Origin: Lachnospiraceae bacterium
Lineage (GTDB): Bacteria; Bacillota; Clostridia; Lachnospirales; Lachnospiraceae
Assembly (NCBI GenBank): GCA_024682375.1
Contig: JAIKZI010000039.1
Span: 144,338 to 208,337 of the forward strand
Reading direction: 5' to 3'
DNA: 64,000 bases
Of this stretch, positions 37,668 to 47,656 are shown one piece after another. A program made the position numbers and the translations under genes. The notes under the pieces were generated by a model. It was not told the DNA's origin. It made no database searches and saw only the letters and a program-made list of their open reading frames with translations. Positions within the stretch are counted from its first letter, which is position 1; each line of letters opens with the position of its first letter.

Positions 37668-38667
37668 CTAAATCGTCTCCTCCACCTCTGGAAATAACAA
37701 TCTCACCAGCATCTTCCAGTTTTCTAATAATACCTACAATCTGCTGCTGTGCTTCTTCTACATCTTTCATACGAACAGGTCCCATGTAATCCATGTCTTC
37801 TTTTATCATGGCTGCTAGACGCTGTGACATATTTGTAAAGATGACATTCTGTACTTCTTCATTTGTACTCTTAAGTGCAACAGAAAGAGTTGAGTTTTCA
37901 ACATCACGAAGTACACGCTGAATAGATCTGTTGTCGAGAAGAAGGATATCCTCGAATACGAACATCTTCTTTCTGATATCATCAGCAAGTTCTGGTTCAT
38001 CAATTTCAAGAGATTCCATAATTCTCTTCTCAGTACGTCTATCAACAGCATTCAAAATAGCTACGATAGCATCGACACCACCGGCAACTGTGTAATCCTG
38101 ATTGATAAGAGAAGAAAGTTTTCTTTCGAGAACTCTTTCTACCTCTTTAACTACATCAGGTGAAGTTCTATCCATAAGAGCAATTCTCTTTGCTACATCA
38201 GCCTGCATTTCTGCAGAAAGTGCTCCTAAGATAAGAGCTGCCTGCGAAGATGATAGATATGAAAGAATCATCGCTATAGTCTGAGGGTGCTCATCCTGTA
38301 TAAAGTTAAGAACCTGAGAAGGTTCAGTCTTACGAATAAATTCAAAAGGTCTAACCTGAAGAGATGCAGTAAGCTTTGTAATAACATCCGCTGCTCTCTC
38401 GTCGCCAAGAGCCTTCTCCAGGAGTTCTTTTGCATAGCCAATACCACCTTCGGCAATATACTGCTGTGCCAGACATACCTGGTAAAATTCGTTTATGACT
38501 TCTTCCTTGATTTCAGGTGTAATAGATCTAGTATTTGCAATTTCAAGTGTAAGCTCTTCAATTTCTTCTTCCTTGAGATGCTTAAATATCTCAGCAGATT
38601 TCTCAGGTCCAAGAGTAATCAAAAGAACAGCTGCCTTCTGAACTCCATTTAAATCTTCTACCGCCAT
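37660..38667 (-). CDS. fliG: Flagellar motor switch protein FliG
   Basis: QKAAVLLITLGPEKSAEIFKHL; EHPQTIAMILSYL; MFVFEDILLLDNRSIQRVLRDV. Confidence 0.98.
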   Translation of the reverse strand: MAVEDLNGVQKAAVLLITLGPEKSAEIFKHLKEEEIEELTLEIANTRSITPEIKEEVINEFYQVCLAQQYIAEGGIGYAKELLEKALGDERAADVITKLTASLQVRPFEFIRKTEPSQVLNFIQDEHPQTIAMILSYLSSSQAALILGALSAEMQADVAKRIALMDRTSPDVVKEVERVLERKLSSLINQDYTVAGGVDAIVAILNAVDRRTEKRIMESLEIDEPELADDIRKKMFVFEDILLLDNRSIQRVLRDVENSTLSVALKSTNEEVQNVIFTNMSQRLAAMIKEDMDYMGPVRMKDVEEAQQQIVGIIRKLEDAGEIVISRGGGDDLVV

Positions 38668-38670
38668 CTT

Positions 38671-40302
38671 CTATCCCCAGTCTTCATTCAGCCAGTTACG
38701 AAGCAAATTAGCCACTGCTTCTGGATTCTCATCAACAAATTTCTCAATCAAAACACGAGCTTCGGATTTCTCGTTGAAGCCAATATCTTCAAGGTTCTCT
38801 TCCTGCTGTTCATTCTGTTCAGCGAGAAGATCATCAACAGAAACCTCTTCTTCGACTTCCTCTTCCTGTTCCTTCTTCAATGAACGGAATACTACGAAGC
38901 CAAGTAGAGCAAATACCAAGAGTGCAATTATAATCTGCAAGTAATCGGTAATTGTTCTTCCACCAGTAGATTCATGGAATAGAGGAACTTCATAAGCTAA
39001 GATAGTAATCTTGTTTGTAGAAAGACCTGTAGCATTAGATACTGCAGTAATCATATTGTCATCTACATCAATCTGCTTCTTTTCATTATTTTTAGCGCGA
39101 AACTCTGCAAATGTCTGCTTTTTAAGCTCGCCATTCTTCTTCATTTCATCTTCATCATAAGTAATATAGTTAGTAGCAACTATAGTTATAGAAGACTCAT
39201 CATAATCAATCTTTCCAACCTCACCATCTTTTGTGGTGATAAGTTCGCTAGGAAGATAATCTTCTGTAACAGATGATGACTCTGATTTAGATGTACCATT
39301 ATCATCTGTTACATATGTTGTATCATCATCATTAGTATCTGTTCCAGGTGTTCCACCAGATCCACCCTGAGTTGAAGTATTAGTCTCTGTTCTAGAATCG
39401 AGGTAGCCCTCTTTCTTTCCGTTTTCTGTATCAACATAATATTTGTAATCAACAGACTTTTCTTTTGTAAAGCTCATCTTAAGTTCAGCACTTACATCTA
39501 CATTATCATAGATAGCTGAATTCATACCATTATCATGAGCCAATACTTCTTTTACTTTCTTAGCGGTAAGCTTCTCTGCATTATCTTTTACTTCCTGCTG
39601 AGTAGTAGCCTGAACCATTGACGAATCATCATCAGTTCCGTTATAAAGAGTATTTCCATTATTATCAATAACAGTAATTTTCTTTGTAGATGTATTTCGC
39701 AAGTTTGCAGCCATAAACGAAGCTACAGACTTAGCAATTTTCTCATGATTTTTGCTGCCTTCGACGAATTTGATTTTAACCGCAGCTGAAGACTCCTCAT
39801 TAGATGCAATAATTGTGCCATCATCATGAGGAACATTGATATTGATGTCTACTTCTGAGACACCATCCATCTTTTCAATCTGTTTAGCAAATTTATTTTC
39901 AAGAAAGACTCTGTATTTCTTCTCTTTATCTGCCTCTGTAGTAGAGAAAGACCCATTTACAACATCATCGATGCTATAACCTTCTGAAGAAATATCATTA
40001 GTACCTAGAAGAATCTGAGCCTGAGCTGTATCTTCTTCATGAATACTAAATGTCATACCGTCTTTAGATTGTTCAAATGTAATTTTATTTTCAGTTAGTA
40101 GATTCTGAATGTTCTGTGCTTCCTTAGCATCAGATGCAACCTTCAAAACCACCCAACTAGGTCTCGTAAATACGTAACCCAAAATAGCAATAGCGACTAC
40201 TACAACTACAGCCATGCTAATCATTATAGCTTTCTGACGGGATGTGAACTTCTTCCACCACTCCACTATTCTATTTATCGTATTCTGAATTCTTTCAGGC
40301 AT
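38671..40302 (-). CDS. fliF: Flagellar MS-ring protein FliF
   Basis: Two TMs; FLENKFAKQIEKMDGVSEVDININVP; C-terminal FliG-binding tail. Confidence 0.97.
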   Translation of the reverse strand: MPERIQNTINRIVEWWKKFTSRQKAIMISMAVVVVVAIAILGYVFTRPSWVVLKVASDAKEAQNIQNLLTENKITFEQSKDGMTFSIHEEDTAQAQILLGTNDISSEGYSIDDVVNGSFSTTEADKEKKYRVFLENKFAKQIEKMDGVSEVDININVPHDDGTIIASNEESSAAVKIKFVEGSKNHEKIAKSVASFMAANLRNTSTKKITVIDNNGNTLYNGTDDDSSMVQATTQQEVKDNAEKLTAKKVKEVLAHDNGMNSAIYDNVDVSAELKMSFTKEKSVDYKYYVDTENGKKEGYLDSRTETNTSTQGGSGGTPGTDTNDDDTTYVTDDNGTSKSESSSVTEDYLPSELITTKDGEVGKIDYDESSITIVATNYITYDEDEMKKNGELKKQTFAEFRAKNNEKKQIDVDDNMITAVSNATGLSTNKITILAYEVPLFHESTGGRTITDYLQIIIALLVFALLGFVVFRSLKKEQEEEVEEEVSVDDLLAEQNEQQEENLEDIGFNEKSEARVLIEKFVDENPEAVANLLRNWLNEDWG

Positions 40303-40328
40303 TACGAGCTCCTCTAATCGTTTTTATT

Positions 40329-40661
40329 TTAAATCTGCATATTCATGATTTCCTGATAACCCTGTAGGAATCTGTCTCTTATAGCAACTGTATACTGAAG
40401 TGCTGTAAGAGCTTTCTTCTGAGCAATCATCAAATCATGTGGGTTATCCGCTTCACCTAAAGCGAATTTAACTTCTTCATTCTGAGCCTTGACCTGCAAA
40501 GCATTAGTCTGGTCAACCACATTCATAATTCCACTCAAAACATCGCCAAAAGTCTGACCATCATCGTCAAGAATTCCATTGACACTGTTTGAATTTTTCG
40601 GAGTAGAAGGTGTGACCTTATAAATGTTATCAGAAAGAGAGCCTACACTACTTACGTCCAT
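40329..40661 (-). CDS. fliE: Flagellar hook-basal body protein FliE
   Basis: DNPHDLMIAQKKALTALQYTVAIRDRFLQGYQEIMNMQI. Confidence 0.96.
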   Translation of the reverse strand: MDVSSVGSLSDNIYKVTPSTPKNSNSVNGILDDDGQTFGDVLSGIMNVVDQTNALQVKAQNEEVKFALGEADNPHDLMIAQKKALTALQYTVAIRDRFLQGYQEIMNMQI

Positions 40662-40686
40662 ATATTCTTATCCTTTCCGGAATAAA

Positions 40687-41136
40687 TTAATTCTGACCGA
40701 TTGAAATACCAGACTGAACCATAGACTTAACCGCATTAAACGCAGTTACATTAGCCTCATATGCTCTGGAAGAATCAATAAGGTTGGTCATCTCTTCTAC
40801 AGTATTTACATTAGGATATCTGACATATCCATTCTCATCAGCATCTGGATGAGATGGATCATAAGACATCACAAAATCTGTAGATGTATCCTCATATACA
40901 TTTGTTACTCGAACACCATTGCCTTTGAACGCTCTTCTGTAATCATCCAAAGTGTCGTTAAATGCGACAGGGTTCAATCTCTTTTCCTGGAATGTAACTA
41001 TCTTTCTACGGTATGGTTCACCGTTTTCCGTCCTTGTTGTATTTAGATTTGCGATATTCTGAGCTATCGTATCCATTCGAAATCTCTGGGCAGTCATACC
41101 AGAGGCGCAGATATCATATGATTGAAACAGTCCCAT
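40687..41136 (-). CDS. flgC: Flagellar rod protein FlgC
   Basis: SYDICASGMTAQRFRMDTIAQNIANLNTTRTENGEPYRRK. Confidence 0.97.
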   Translation of the reverse strand: MGLFQSYDICASGMTAQRFRMDTIAQNIANLNTTRTENGEPYRRKIVTFQEKRLNPVAFNDTLDDYRRAFKGNGVRVTNVYEDTSTDFVMSYDPSHPDADENGYVRYPNVNTVEEMTNLIDSSRAYEANVTAFNAVKSMVQSGISIGQN

Positions 41137-41154
41137 AACTTACCTCCTCCAATC

Positions 41155-41550
41155 TTAGCTAATTACCGCATTGAAACGCTGGAAATCATTTGTAATACTT
41201 GTTGTGATTGTAGAATATCTCTGCTGTTCTGATGCTAACTCAACATTTTCAGTATCAATATCTACGTTATTTCTATCTAATCTATATGAATAGTTAGGAT
41301 AGTCAACATACTTTCTAGCTTCAGTATCTTCAACAGATAGTTTATTAACGGCCTTGTCCAAAGAACGCTCCTCTGCTGTATAATGGCTTAACTTATCCTT
41401 AAGTATACTAGAAAACTCGACATCCTGTCTTTTGTATGTTGGAGTATCAACATTTGCTATATTATTTGCGATGACAGTTTCTCGTAAATAACTAGCATCT
41501 GCAGTTCTGTCCATCATATTGATGTATCCAAATGCATCTGAAATTATCAT
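41155..41550 (-). CDS. flgB: Flagellar rod protein FlgB
   Basis: RETVIANNIANVDTPTYKRQDVEFSSIL. Confidence 0.97.
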   Translation of the reverse strand: MIISDAFGYINMMDRTADASYLRETVIANNIANVDTPTYKRQDVEFSSILKDKLSHYTAEERSLDKAVNKLSVEDTEARKYVDYPNYSYRLDRNNVDIDTENVELASEQQRYSTITTSITNDFQRFNAVIS

Positions 41551-41588
41551 AGACTACCTCCAAGAAACAATTTACCTATTCTCTTTAC

Positions 41589-41616
41589 ATTATAATGGAA
41601 ATCATTTAAAAAACAA
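41589..41616 (-). promoter_or_regulatory. SigmaA-type promoter for the flgB operon
   Basis: Minus strand TTGTTT-N16-TATAAT. Confidence 0.55.
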
Positions 41617-41686
41617 CATTTTTTCCACCATATTGTGTGTATTCTGTATAAAATCACACTATATCTATAAAAAAAAAATAAAAAAA

Positions 41687-41722
41687 GCAGGAAAGGGAAA
41701 AAATTTCAAATCCCTTTCCTGC
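41687..41722 (-). terminator. Intrinsic terminator after codY
   Basis: 12-bp perfect stem GCAGGAAAGGGA/TCCCTTTCCTGC followed on minus strand by TTTTTTTATTTTTTTTTT. Confidence 0.93.
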
Positions 41723-41740
41723 AAAATCCACAAAAAATAA

Positions 41741-42523
41741 TTATTTAGATTCTTTATTCTTAATCTCGTTTAACTCATCGAAAATAAGATCATTAAGAAC
41801 CTTAATGTATGTTCCCTTCATGCCTGAAGATCTAGATTCGATAACTCCTGCACTTTCAAATTTTCTAAGTGCGTTAACGATAACTGATCTTGTTATCCCT
41901 ACTTTGTCGGCAATCTTTGAAGCAACTACAACAGACTCATTTCCCTCCATCTCATCAAGGATATGGATGATAGCCTGTAGTTCTGAATAAGAAAGTGTGC
42001 TGATAGCAGACTTAACTACCTGCTTCTTTCTAACCAATTCTTCATTCTCTTCGTTTACAGAACGCATCATTTCAAGTCCTACTACTGTAGTTCCATATTC
42101 ACATAAAATGATATCATCAATATCATATGATCTATTGTCTCTGTAGAAGAAAATAGTACCAAGTCTTTCACCAGCGATATCAATCGGTGTGATAATAGCT
42201 GAGAAATTCTCGATTCCAAGTTCTTCAAAACCTAGAGTCTGTAGATTTACATTTTCCTTTGTAGAAAGGATACCAAGAAGTCTTTCATTAAGCATATCAT
42301 CGATATACTCTCCAACCTCAGTTGTAATCAAATCTCTGATTTCATCAGTACCAGGATTAATTGAAGCACCAAGTACTTTTCCTTTTTTAGAGATTACCAA
42401 AACATTTGATGTAAGAATCTCAGTAAGAACTTCACATATATCGTTGAAGACAACTTTTGACTTATGATTGTTATGCAAAAGCTGATTAATCTTTCTTGTT
42501 TTATCGAGTAATTCTACGCCCAT
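41741..42523 (-). CDS. codY: GTP-sensing pleiotropic regulator CodY
   Basis: LLDKTRKINQLLHNN; ASKIADKVGITRSVIVNALRKFESAGVIESRSSGMKGTYIKVLND. Confidence 0.97.
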   Translation of the reverse strand: MGVELLDKTRKINQLLHNNHKSKVVFNDICEVLTEILTSNVLVISKKGKVLGASINPGTDEIRDLITTEVGEYIDDMLNERLLGILSTKENVNLQTLGFEELGIENFSAIITPIDIAGERLGTIFFYRDNRSYDIDDIILCEYGTTVVGLEMMRSVNEENEELVRKKQVVKSAISTLSYSELQAIIHILDEMEGNESVVVASKIADKVGITRSVIVNALRKFESAGVIESRSSGMKGTYIKVLNDLIFDELNEIKNKESK

Positions 42524-42586
42524 TTTGTCTCCTTAAACTTCTTTCAAATTTCTAACTTAGTATAACAATTCTAACACAACTTTATG

Positions 42587-42601
42587 AATTTTCAAGAAAT
42601 A
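42587..42601. promoter_or_regulatory. Candidate CodY box overlapping the codY -35
   Basis: AATTTTCAAGAAATA vs consensus AATTTTCWGAAAATT (3 mismatches by eye); minus strand TTGAAA-N16-TAGAAT promoter overlaps. Confidence 0.4.
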
Positions 42602-42621
42602 TTATTATTTGTGTCAAAGTT

Positions 42622-42644
42622 GTTCCCTATTGGGTATAAGGAAC
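42622..42644 (-). terminator. Possible weak terminator/hairpin after topA
   Basis: Minus strand GTTCCTTAT-ACCCA-ATAGGGAAC, 9-bp stem, no strong T-tract. Confidence 0.4.
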
Positions 42645-42647
42645 CAA

Positions 42648-44726
42648 TTATTCCTCATCAGGTTTGTACGCTTCTGAGTATCCACAAGACGCATCAGAAC
42701 ATACAATCTTCTTTCCGCGAATAACCATATAGTTATTACACTTTGGACATTTCTTTGAAACCGGTCTCTGCCAGCTGACAAAGTCGCACTCTGGATAATC
42801 CTCACAACCGAAGAACTTTCTGCCCTTCTTAGTCTTTCTGATTACCACATCCTTGCCACACTTAGGACAAGATACACCAATTTTTTCCAAATAAGGTTTT
42901 GTATTCCTGCACTCAGGAAATCCCGGACATGCAAGGAATTTTCCATGTGGACCATACTTGATAACCATATTACGTCCACAGTTTTCGCAGATTACATCTG
43001 TCACTTCGTCCTGAATCTGGATTTTCTCCAATTCTTTCTCAGCTTTCTTAATAAGCTCCTCTAAATCCGGATAGAAGTTTCTGATGATAGATTTCCATTC
43101 AACCTTACCATCTTCTACACCATCGAGAAGGCTTTCCATATTTGCTGTAAACTCAGTATTAACAACAACTGGGAAAGATTCACGCATAATCTTATCAACC
43201 GCCTCGCCAATTTCAGTCATATAAAGGTTACGGCCTTCTTTTGTGATATAGCGGCGTTTAAGAATAGTTGCGATAGTCGGAGCATATGTACTAGGACGAC
43301 CTATGCCTTTTTCTTCAAGCATTCTAACAAGTGAAGCCTCAGTAAAGTGAGCTGGAGGCTGTGTGTAATGCTGCTTCTCATCAAACTCATTGAGTGAAAG
43401 TACAGAATCTTTTGTGATATCAAAAATACCATTTTTCTTATCTTCCTGCTCTTCATCTGAAGAAACATAGATAAGTCTAAATCCGGCAAATACCTGCTTT
43501 GAAGCACTTCCGGAAAAAATATAGCCATTTGAATTTACCTTTACATTAGTATTTTCAAATACTGCATTTGACATCTGACTGGCCATGAATCTCTTCCAAA
43601 TCAACTGATACAGTCTAAACTGATCTCTTGATAGAGATTCTTTGATTTCAGTAGGAATCTTTGTTACATCTGCAGGTCTTATGGCTTCATGTGCATCCTG
43701 AATTTTCTTTGATTCACTCTTAGATTTTGCTTCATTTCCAAGATATTCTTTACCATAATTCTCTTCAATGAAATCAGCTGCTAAAGCCTTAGCCTCATCA
43801 GAAATACGAACAGAGTCAGTTCTTAAATATGTAATAAGACCAACTGTTCCCATTCCTTTGATATCAACACCTTCGTATAACTGCTGTGCTATACGCATAG
43901 TCTTCTGAGTTGAAAAATTCAAGGCTTTTACAGCTTCCTGCTGCAATGTAGATGTTGTAAAAGGTAGAGGTTTCTTTCTTTCTCTTTCAGTTTTCTGAAT
44001 TGAAGAAACTACAAAATCTCCATCTTTTGTCTTTTCAATAATCTCATCTAAAGAAGCTTTGTCTTTGATATCCTTCTTTCCAGTTGTATCACCATAGAAA
44101 GAAACCATAATAGGCTTCTTCTCCCCTTTTACAGAAAGAGATGCATCTAATGTGTAATATTCCTGTGGGATGAAAGCGTCAATTTCAGCTTCTCTATCAG
44201 CGATCAAACGAAGTGCTACTGACTGAACACGTCCAGCAGAAAGACCTCTTTTAACCTTTGCCCATAAAAGCGGGCTGATATTATAACCAACTAATCTATC
44301 GAGAACTCGTCTAGCCTGCTGAGCGTCAACTAGATTCATATCGATATCTCTAGGATTCTTAAGTGAATCCTTGACCGCTTTCTTTGTAATTTCGTTAAAA
44401 GTGATTCTCTTCACATCTTTGTTCTCAAGTTTAAGAGCGAAATAAAGATGCCAAGAGATAGCTTCTCCTTCGCGGTCCGGGTCAGTTGCAAGATAAATGT
44501 GGTCTGCTTTCTTCACTTCTTTTCTAAGTGATGAAAGAAGCTCGCCTTTACCTCTTATAGTTATATATTTAGGCTCGAAGTCATTTTCTGTATCGATGCC
44601 CATCTGGCTCTTTGGCAAATCACGTACATGCCCTAATGATGCGACTACTTCATAGTTCTTACCTAGGAACTTCTTAATAGTCTTTACCTTTGTAGGGGAC
44701 TCAACTATGACAAGATTTTTAGCCAT
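42648..44726 (-). CDS. topA: DNA topoisomerase I
   Basis: TOPRIM LVIVESPTKVKTIKKFLG; SAGRVQSVALRLI; GLITYLRTDSVRIS; three C-terminal zinc ribbons. Confidence 0.98.
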   Translation of the reverse strand: MAKNLVIVESPTKVKTIKKFLGKNYEVVASLGHVRDLPKSQMGIDTENDFEPKYITIRGKGELLSSLRKEVKKADHIYLATDPDREGEAISWHLYFALKLENKDVKRITFNEITKKAVKDSLKNPRDIDMNLVDAQQARRVLDRLVGYNISPLLWAKVKRGLSAGRVQSVALRLIADREAEIDAFIPQEYYTLDASLSVKGEKKPIMVSFYGDTTGKKDIKDKASLDEIIEKTKDGDFVVSSIQKTERERKKPLPFTTSTLQQEAVKALNFSTQKTMRIAQQLYEGVDIKGMGTVGLITYLRTDSVRISDEAKALAADFIEENYGKEYLGNEAKSKSESKKIQDAHEAIRPADVTKIPTEIKESLSRDQFRLYQLIWKRFMASQMSNAVFENTNVKVNSNGYIFSGSASKQVFAGFRLIYVSSDEEQEDKKNGIFDITKDSVLSLNEFDEKQHYTQPPAHFTEASLVRMLEEKGIGRPSTYAPTIATILKRRYITKEGRNLYMTEIGEAVDKIMRESFPVVVNTEFTANMESLLDGVEDGKVEWKSIIRNFYPDLEELIKKAEKELEKIQIQDEVTDVICENCGRNMVIKYGPHGKFLACPGFPECRNTKPYLEKIGVSCPKCGKDVVIRKTKKGRKFFGCEDYPECDFVSWQRPVSKKCPKCNNYMVIRGKKIVCSDASCGYSEAYKPDEE

Positions 44727-44871
44727 TTACTTCATCTCCTTATATATTTGTTTAGTCATATCAAATGTAATTTTGTTATCTTTTTTCGCAAGAAACTTTG
44801 TCAAATATACACCACTGTAGTTTACAATTCAAGAAAAAATTTATTTTAATTAAATATATTTAAGAAACTTC

Positions 44872-44916
44872 AAACTATTTAAGAAATAGTTTACGTTAAT
44901 TAAACATCTTTAACGT
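44872..44916. promoter_or_regulatory. Tandem inverted repeats in the topA/comM divergent intergenic region
   Basis: AAACTATTT-AAG-AAATAGTTT (44872-44892) directly followed by ACGTTAA-N10-TTAACGT (44893-44916). Confidence 0.5.
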
Positions 44917-44938
44917 TTGTAAGCCAACATACATGCTA

Positions 44939-44966
44939 CCCTAAATACATAAAAATATATTTAGGG
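44939..44966 (+). promoter_or_regulatory. 5' leader hairpin partially sequestering the comM Shine-Dalgarno
   Basis: CCCTAAATA...TATTTAGGG; the GGG of the stem is part of GGGAGG upstream of ATG 44978. Confidence 0.5.
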
Positions 44967-44977
44967 AGGTTAATAAA

Positions 44978-46516
44978 ATGTATTGTTCAGTGAAAACCGC
45001 AACGCTAAGCGGAATCGATAGCATTATGGTTACATGTGAATCTGACGTTTCTAATGGATTACCTAACTTCTCCATTGTCGGTTTATTGTCAACAGAAGTC
45101 AAGGAGTCTCGTGAAAGAGTTCGCACTGCCGTCAAAAATTCAAAGATAAAATTTCCAGCCTCAAGAATAACAGTTAACATCTCTCCCGCTTCTATAAGAA
45201 AAAGCGGTACGGGATTTGATTTACCTATAGCAGCCTCTATTCTAGGCGCCATGGGACAGATTCCCTTAAAGAAATTAGAAAGTATTCTTATGATTGGAGA
45301 AATGAATCTTACTGGCGAAATTCTTCCAATAAAAGGTGTACTTTCAGCTTCAATTATTTGTAAAGAAAACAGTATAGAATATTTGATGGTTCCGAAAGAA
45401 AATCAAAACGAAGCTACTTTAATAGAAGATGTAAAAGTCATCCCAGTAGGATCTCTTCGCGAGATGATAGATATTCTTCGTTCAGATTTTGAATTGGAGC
45501 ACTTCGTAGTTTATGATGCAGAAAAAAGCATTCCCGAAAAGATAATCTATGAAAATAATTTTAAAGATTTAAAAGGTCATCATTCACTCAGACGATCCCT
45601 TGAAATTGCTGTAAGCGGAATGCATAACCTTCTTATGATTGGACCACCCGGAGCAGGAAAAACCATGGCCGCATCAATGGTTCCTTCTATTCTTCCGCCC
45701 ATGACAAAAGAGGAAATGATTGAAGTTTCAAAAGTCTACTCTGCGGCAGGTCTACTTGTAAATCAAACCTCACTTATTAATAAAAGGCCTTTTAGAGCTC
45801 CTCATCATACAATTTCAAATTTTGGATTAGTAGGAGGTGGTCAAAATCCGGTTCCGGGAGAGATAACTCTTGCCTCATCCGGCGTATTATTTTTAGACGA
45901 ACTATTTGAATTTAGAAAAGAAGCTTTAGAACTATTAAGGCAGCCTCTAGAAAACCACAAAATAAATATCTCAAGGCAGAAAAATCAGGTTGAATTTCCA
46001 GCTGATTTTATGCTTATTGCAGCCACAAATCCTTGTCCTTGTGGCTACTATCCAAACTTAAAACTCTGCCATTGCAAAGAAAGTGATATTAAAAGATACC
46101 TGTCCCATCTTTCGGGTCCACTTATGGATAGAATTGACCTCATGGTTTCCATCCATCCACTTACAATAGAAGAAATGACATCTGATCAAAAATATGAGTC
46201 TTCAGAGGAAATTCAAGCTCGAGTTTTAAAAGCTTTGGAAAAACAAAAAACAAGATTTAAAGGCACAAAAATACACTTCAATAGTCGCATTCCATCTAGT
46301 GAAATAAAGAAATACTGCTCTATTTCTGAAGAACTCGAAGAATACATAAAGTCACATCTTTCAGGACAAACTATTTCTGTTCGCTCCTATCAAAAGCTCT
46401 TAAAAATTTCGAGGACTATAGCTGATTTAGACGACTCTTTTAATATAGAAAAGAAACATTTGGATGAGGCTTTGAATCTAATAACGAAAGGAGAAATATG
46501 GCAAAACATGTATTAG
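44978..46516 (+). CDS. comM: YifB/ComM family Mg-chelatase-like AAA ATPase
   Basis: VGLLSTEVKESRERVRTAVKNS; MIGPPGAGKTMAASMVPSILPP; APHHTISNFGLVGGG; ATNPCPCGYY. Confidence 0.93.
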   Translation: MYCSVKTATLSGIDSIMVTCESDVSNGLPNFSIVGLLSTEVKESRERVRTAVKNSKIKFPASRITVNISPASIRKSGTGFDLPIAASILGAMGQIPLKKLESILMIGEMNLTGEILPIKGVLSASIICKENSIEYLMVPKENQNEATLIEDVKVIPVGSLREMIDILRSDFELEHFVVYDAEKSIPEKIIYENNFKDLKGHHSLRRSLEIAVSGMHNLLMIGPPGAGKTMAASMVPSILPPMTKEEMIEVSKVYSAAGLLVNQTSLINKRPFRAPHHTISNFGLVGGGQNPVPGEITLASSGVLFLDELFEFRKEALELLRQPLENHKINISRQKNQVEFPADFMLIAATNPCPCGYYPNLKLCHCKESDIKRYLSHLSGPLMDRIDLMVSIHPLTIEEMTSDQKYESSEEIQARVLKALEKQKTRFKGTKIHFNSRIPSSEIKKYCSISEELEEYIKSHLSGQTISVRSYQKLLKISRTIADLDDSFNIEKKHLDEALNLITKGEIWQNMY

Positions 46517-47619
46517 ATGAAGATTTTAATAGAAAGAAATACCAGATTTGGTTTAATAGTATTTTTCCCTGGAATAACAAGTTAAAGTTGCAGCTTTATG
46601 AAGAGTTTAAAAGCGCAAAAAACATATATGAAATGCCAGAAAATAAGCTTATAGAATCCCCCTTTTTGGATTTGGAAAAAATGGCTCAAATCCAAAAGTA
46701 TAAAAAGATTACTCCAGATGAAATTTATGAGAAATTACTTACTATCGATATGGACTTCACTACAATTGAAGAGGAGGATTATCCTGGATTATTACAGGAA
46801 ATTCCTGATAAGCCATACTGCCTATATTATCTTGGACATCTGCCAGAAAGAAGCATGCCTTCAGTAGGTGTAGTCGGAGCTAGAATGAGTACCAATTATG
46901 GAAAATCCATAGCTCATGATATTGGCTATTCTCTTGCTAAATGTGGTATAAACGTAGTATCTGGAATGGCCCTGGGAGTCGATTGCGCTTCCCAAAACGG
47001 AGCACTTGAAGCCTCAGGCATGACCACTGCTGTCCTCGGCTCAAGCGTCGATATTTGCTATCCCGAAAAGAATAAACCACTGTATAATGCGTTAAAAAAA
47101 TCCGGTTGCATACTATCGGAGTATCCGCCAAATACAGAGGCCAGGCCTGCTTTTTTCCCACTAAGAAATAGAATTATAAGCGGTATGTCATCTGCACTTA
47201 TTGTCACAGAAGCCCGGGTTAAAAGTGGTTCTCTAATAACTGCCAATCTTGCAAGTTCATACGGAAGGGATGTCTATGCCTTGCCGGGGAGAATCACAGA
47301 TCCTCTGTCTATAGGTACCAATCACCTTATAACCGAAGGCGCACTGGTACTGGAATCCATAGAAGATTTGATAAAAAATCTAAATGAAAAATTCAATAGA
47401 ACTAAAGGAGATGAATCTATTTTTTCAAACGAAGTAGATAATACTCTTACAGAAAAGGAAAGTCTGATTTATGATGTTATAGATTACTATGCTACTCATT
47501 TAGATGATATTTCATTTAAAACAAAGATATTCGACACAGAACTAAATGAACTTCTTACAAATCTAAAAAACAAAGGGAAAATAAACGAAATCTTCCCTGA
47601 CTATTTTGTAAGAATATAA
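46498..47619 (+). CDS. dprA: DNA-processing protein DprA
   Basis: VGVVGARMSTNYGKSIAHDIGYSLAKCGINVVSGMALGVDCASQNGAL; FPLRNRIISGMSSALIVTEARVKSGSLITANLA. Confidence 0.96.
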   Translation: MAKHVLDEDFNRKKYQIWFNSIFPWNNKLKLQLYEEFKSAKNIYEMPENKLIESPFLDLEKMAQIQKYKKITPDEIYEKLLTIDMDFTTIEEEDYPGLLQEIPDKPYCLYYLGHLPERSMPSVGVVGARMSTNYGKSIAHDIGYSLAKCGINVVSGMALGVDCASQNGALEASGMTTAVLGSSVDICYPEKNKPLYNALKKSGCILSEYPPNTEARPAFFPLRNRIISGMSSALIVTEARVKSGSLITANLASSYGRDVYALPGRITDPLSIGTNHLITEGALVLESIEDLIKNLNEKFNRTKGDESIFSNEVDNTLTEKESLIYDVIDYYATHLDDISFKTKIFDTELNELLTNLKNKGKINEIFPDYFVRI

Positions 47620-47623
47620 AATT

Positions 47624-47656
47624 AGTGCTTTCAAGGGTTAATCCTTTGAAAGCACT
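47624..47656 (+). terminator. Intrinsic terminator between convergent dprA and the DUF5662-like gene
   Basis: AGTGCTTTCAA-N-TTGAAAGCACT then TTTTTCT on plus strand; stem overlaps the 3' end of the minus-strand ORF. Confidence 0.8.

Noticed and set aside
44727-44830. TTGACA on the minus strand upstream of topA as a promoter
   Set aside because: A good -35, but no convincing -10 at 16-18 nt spacing, so not listed as a feature.
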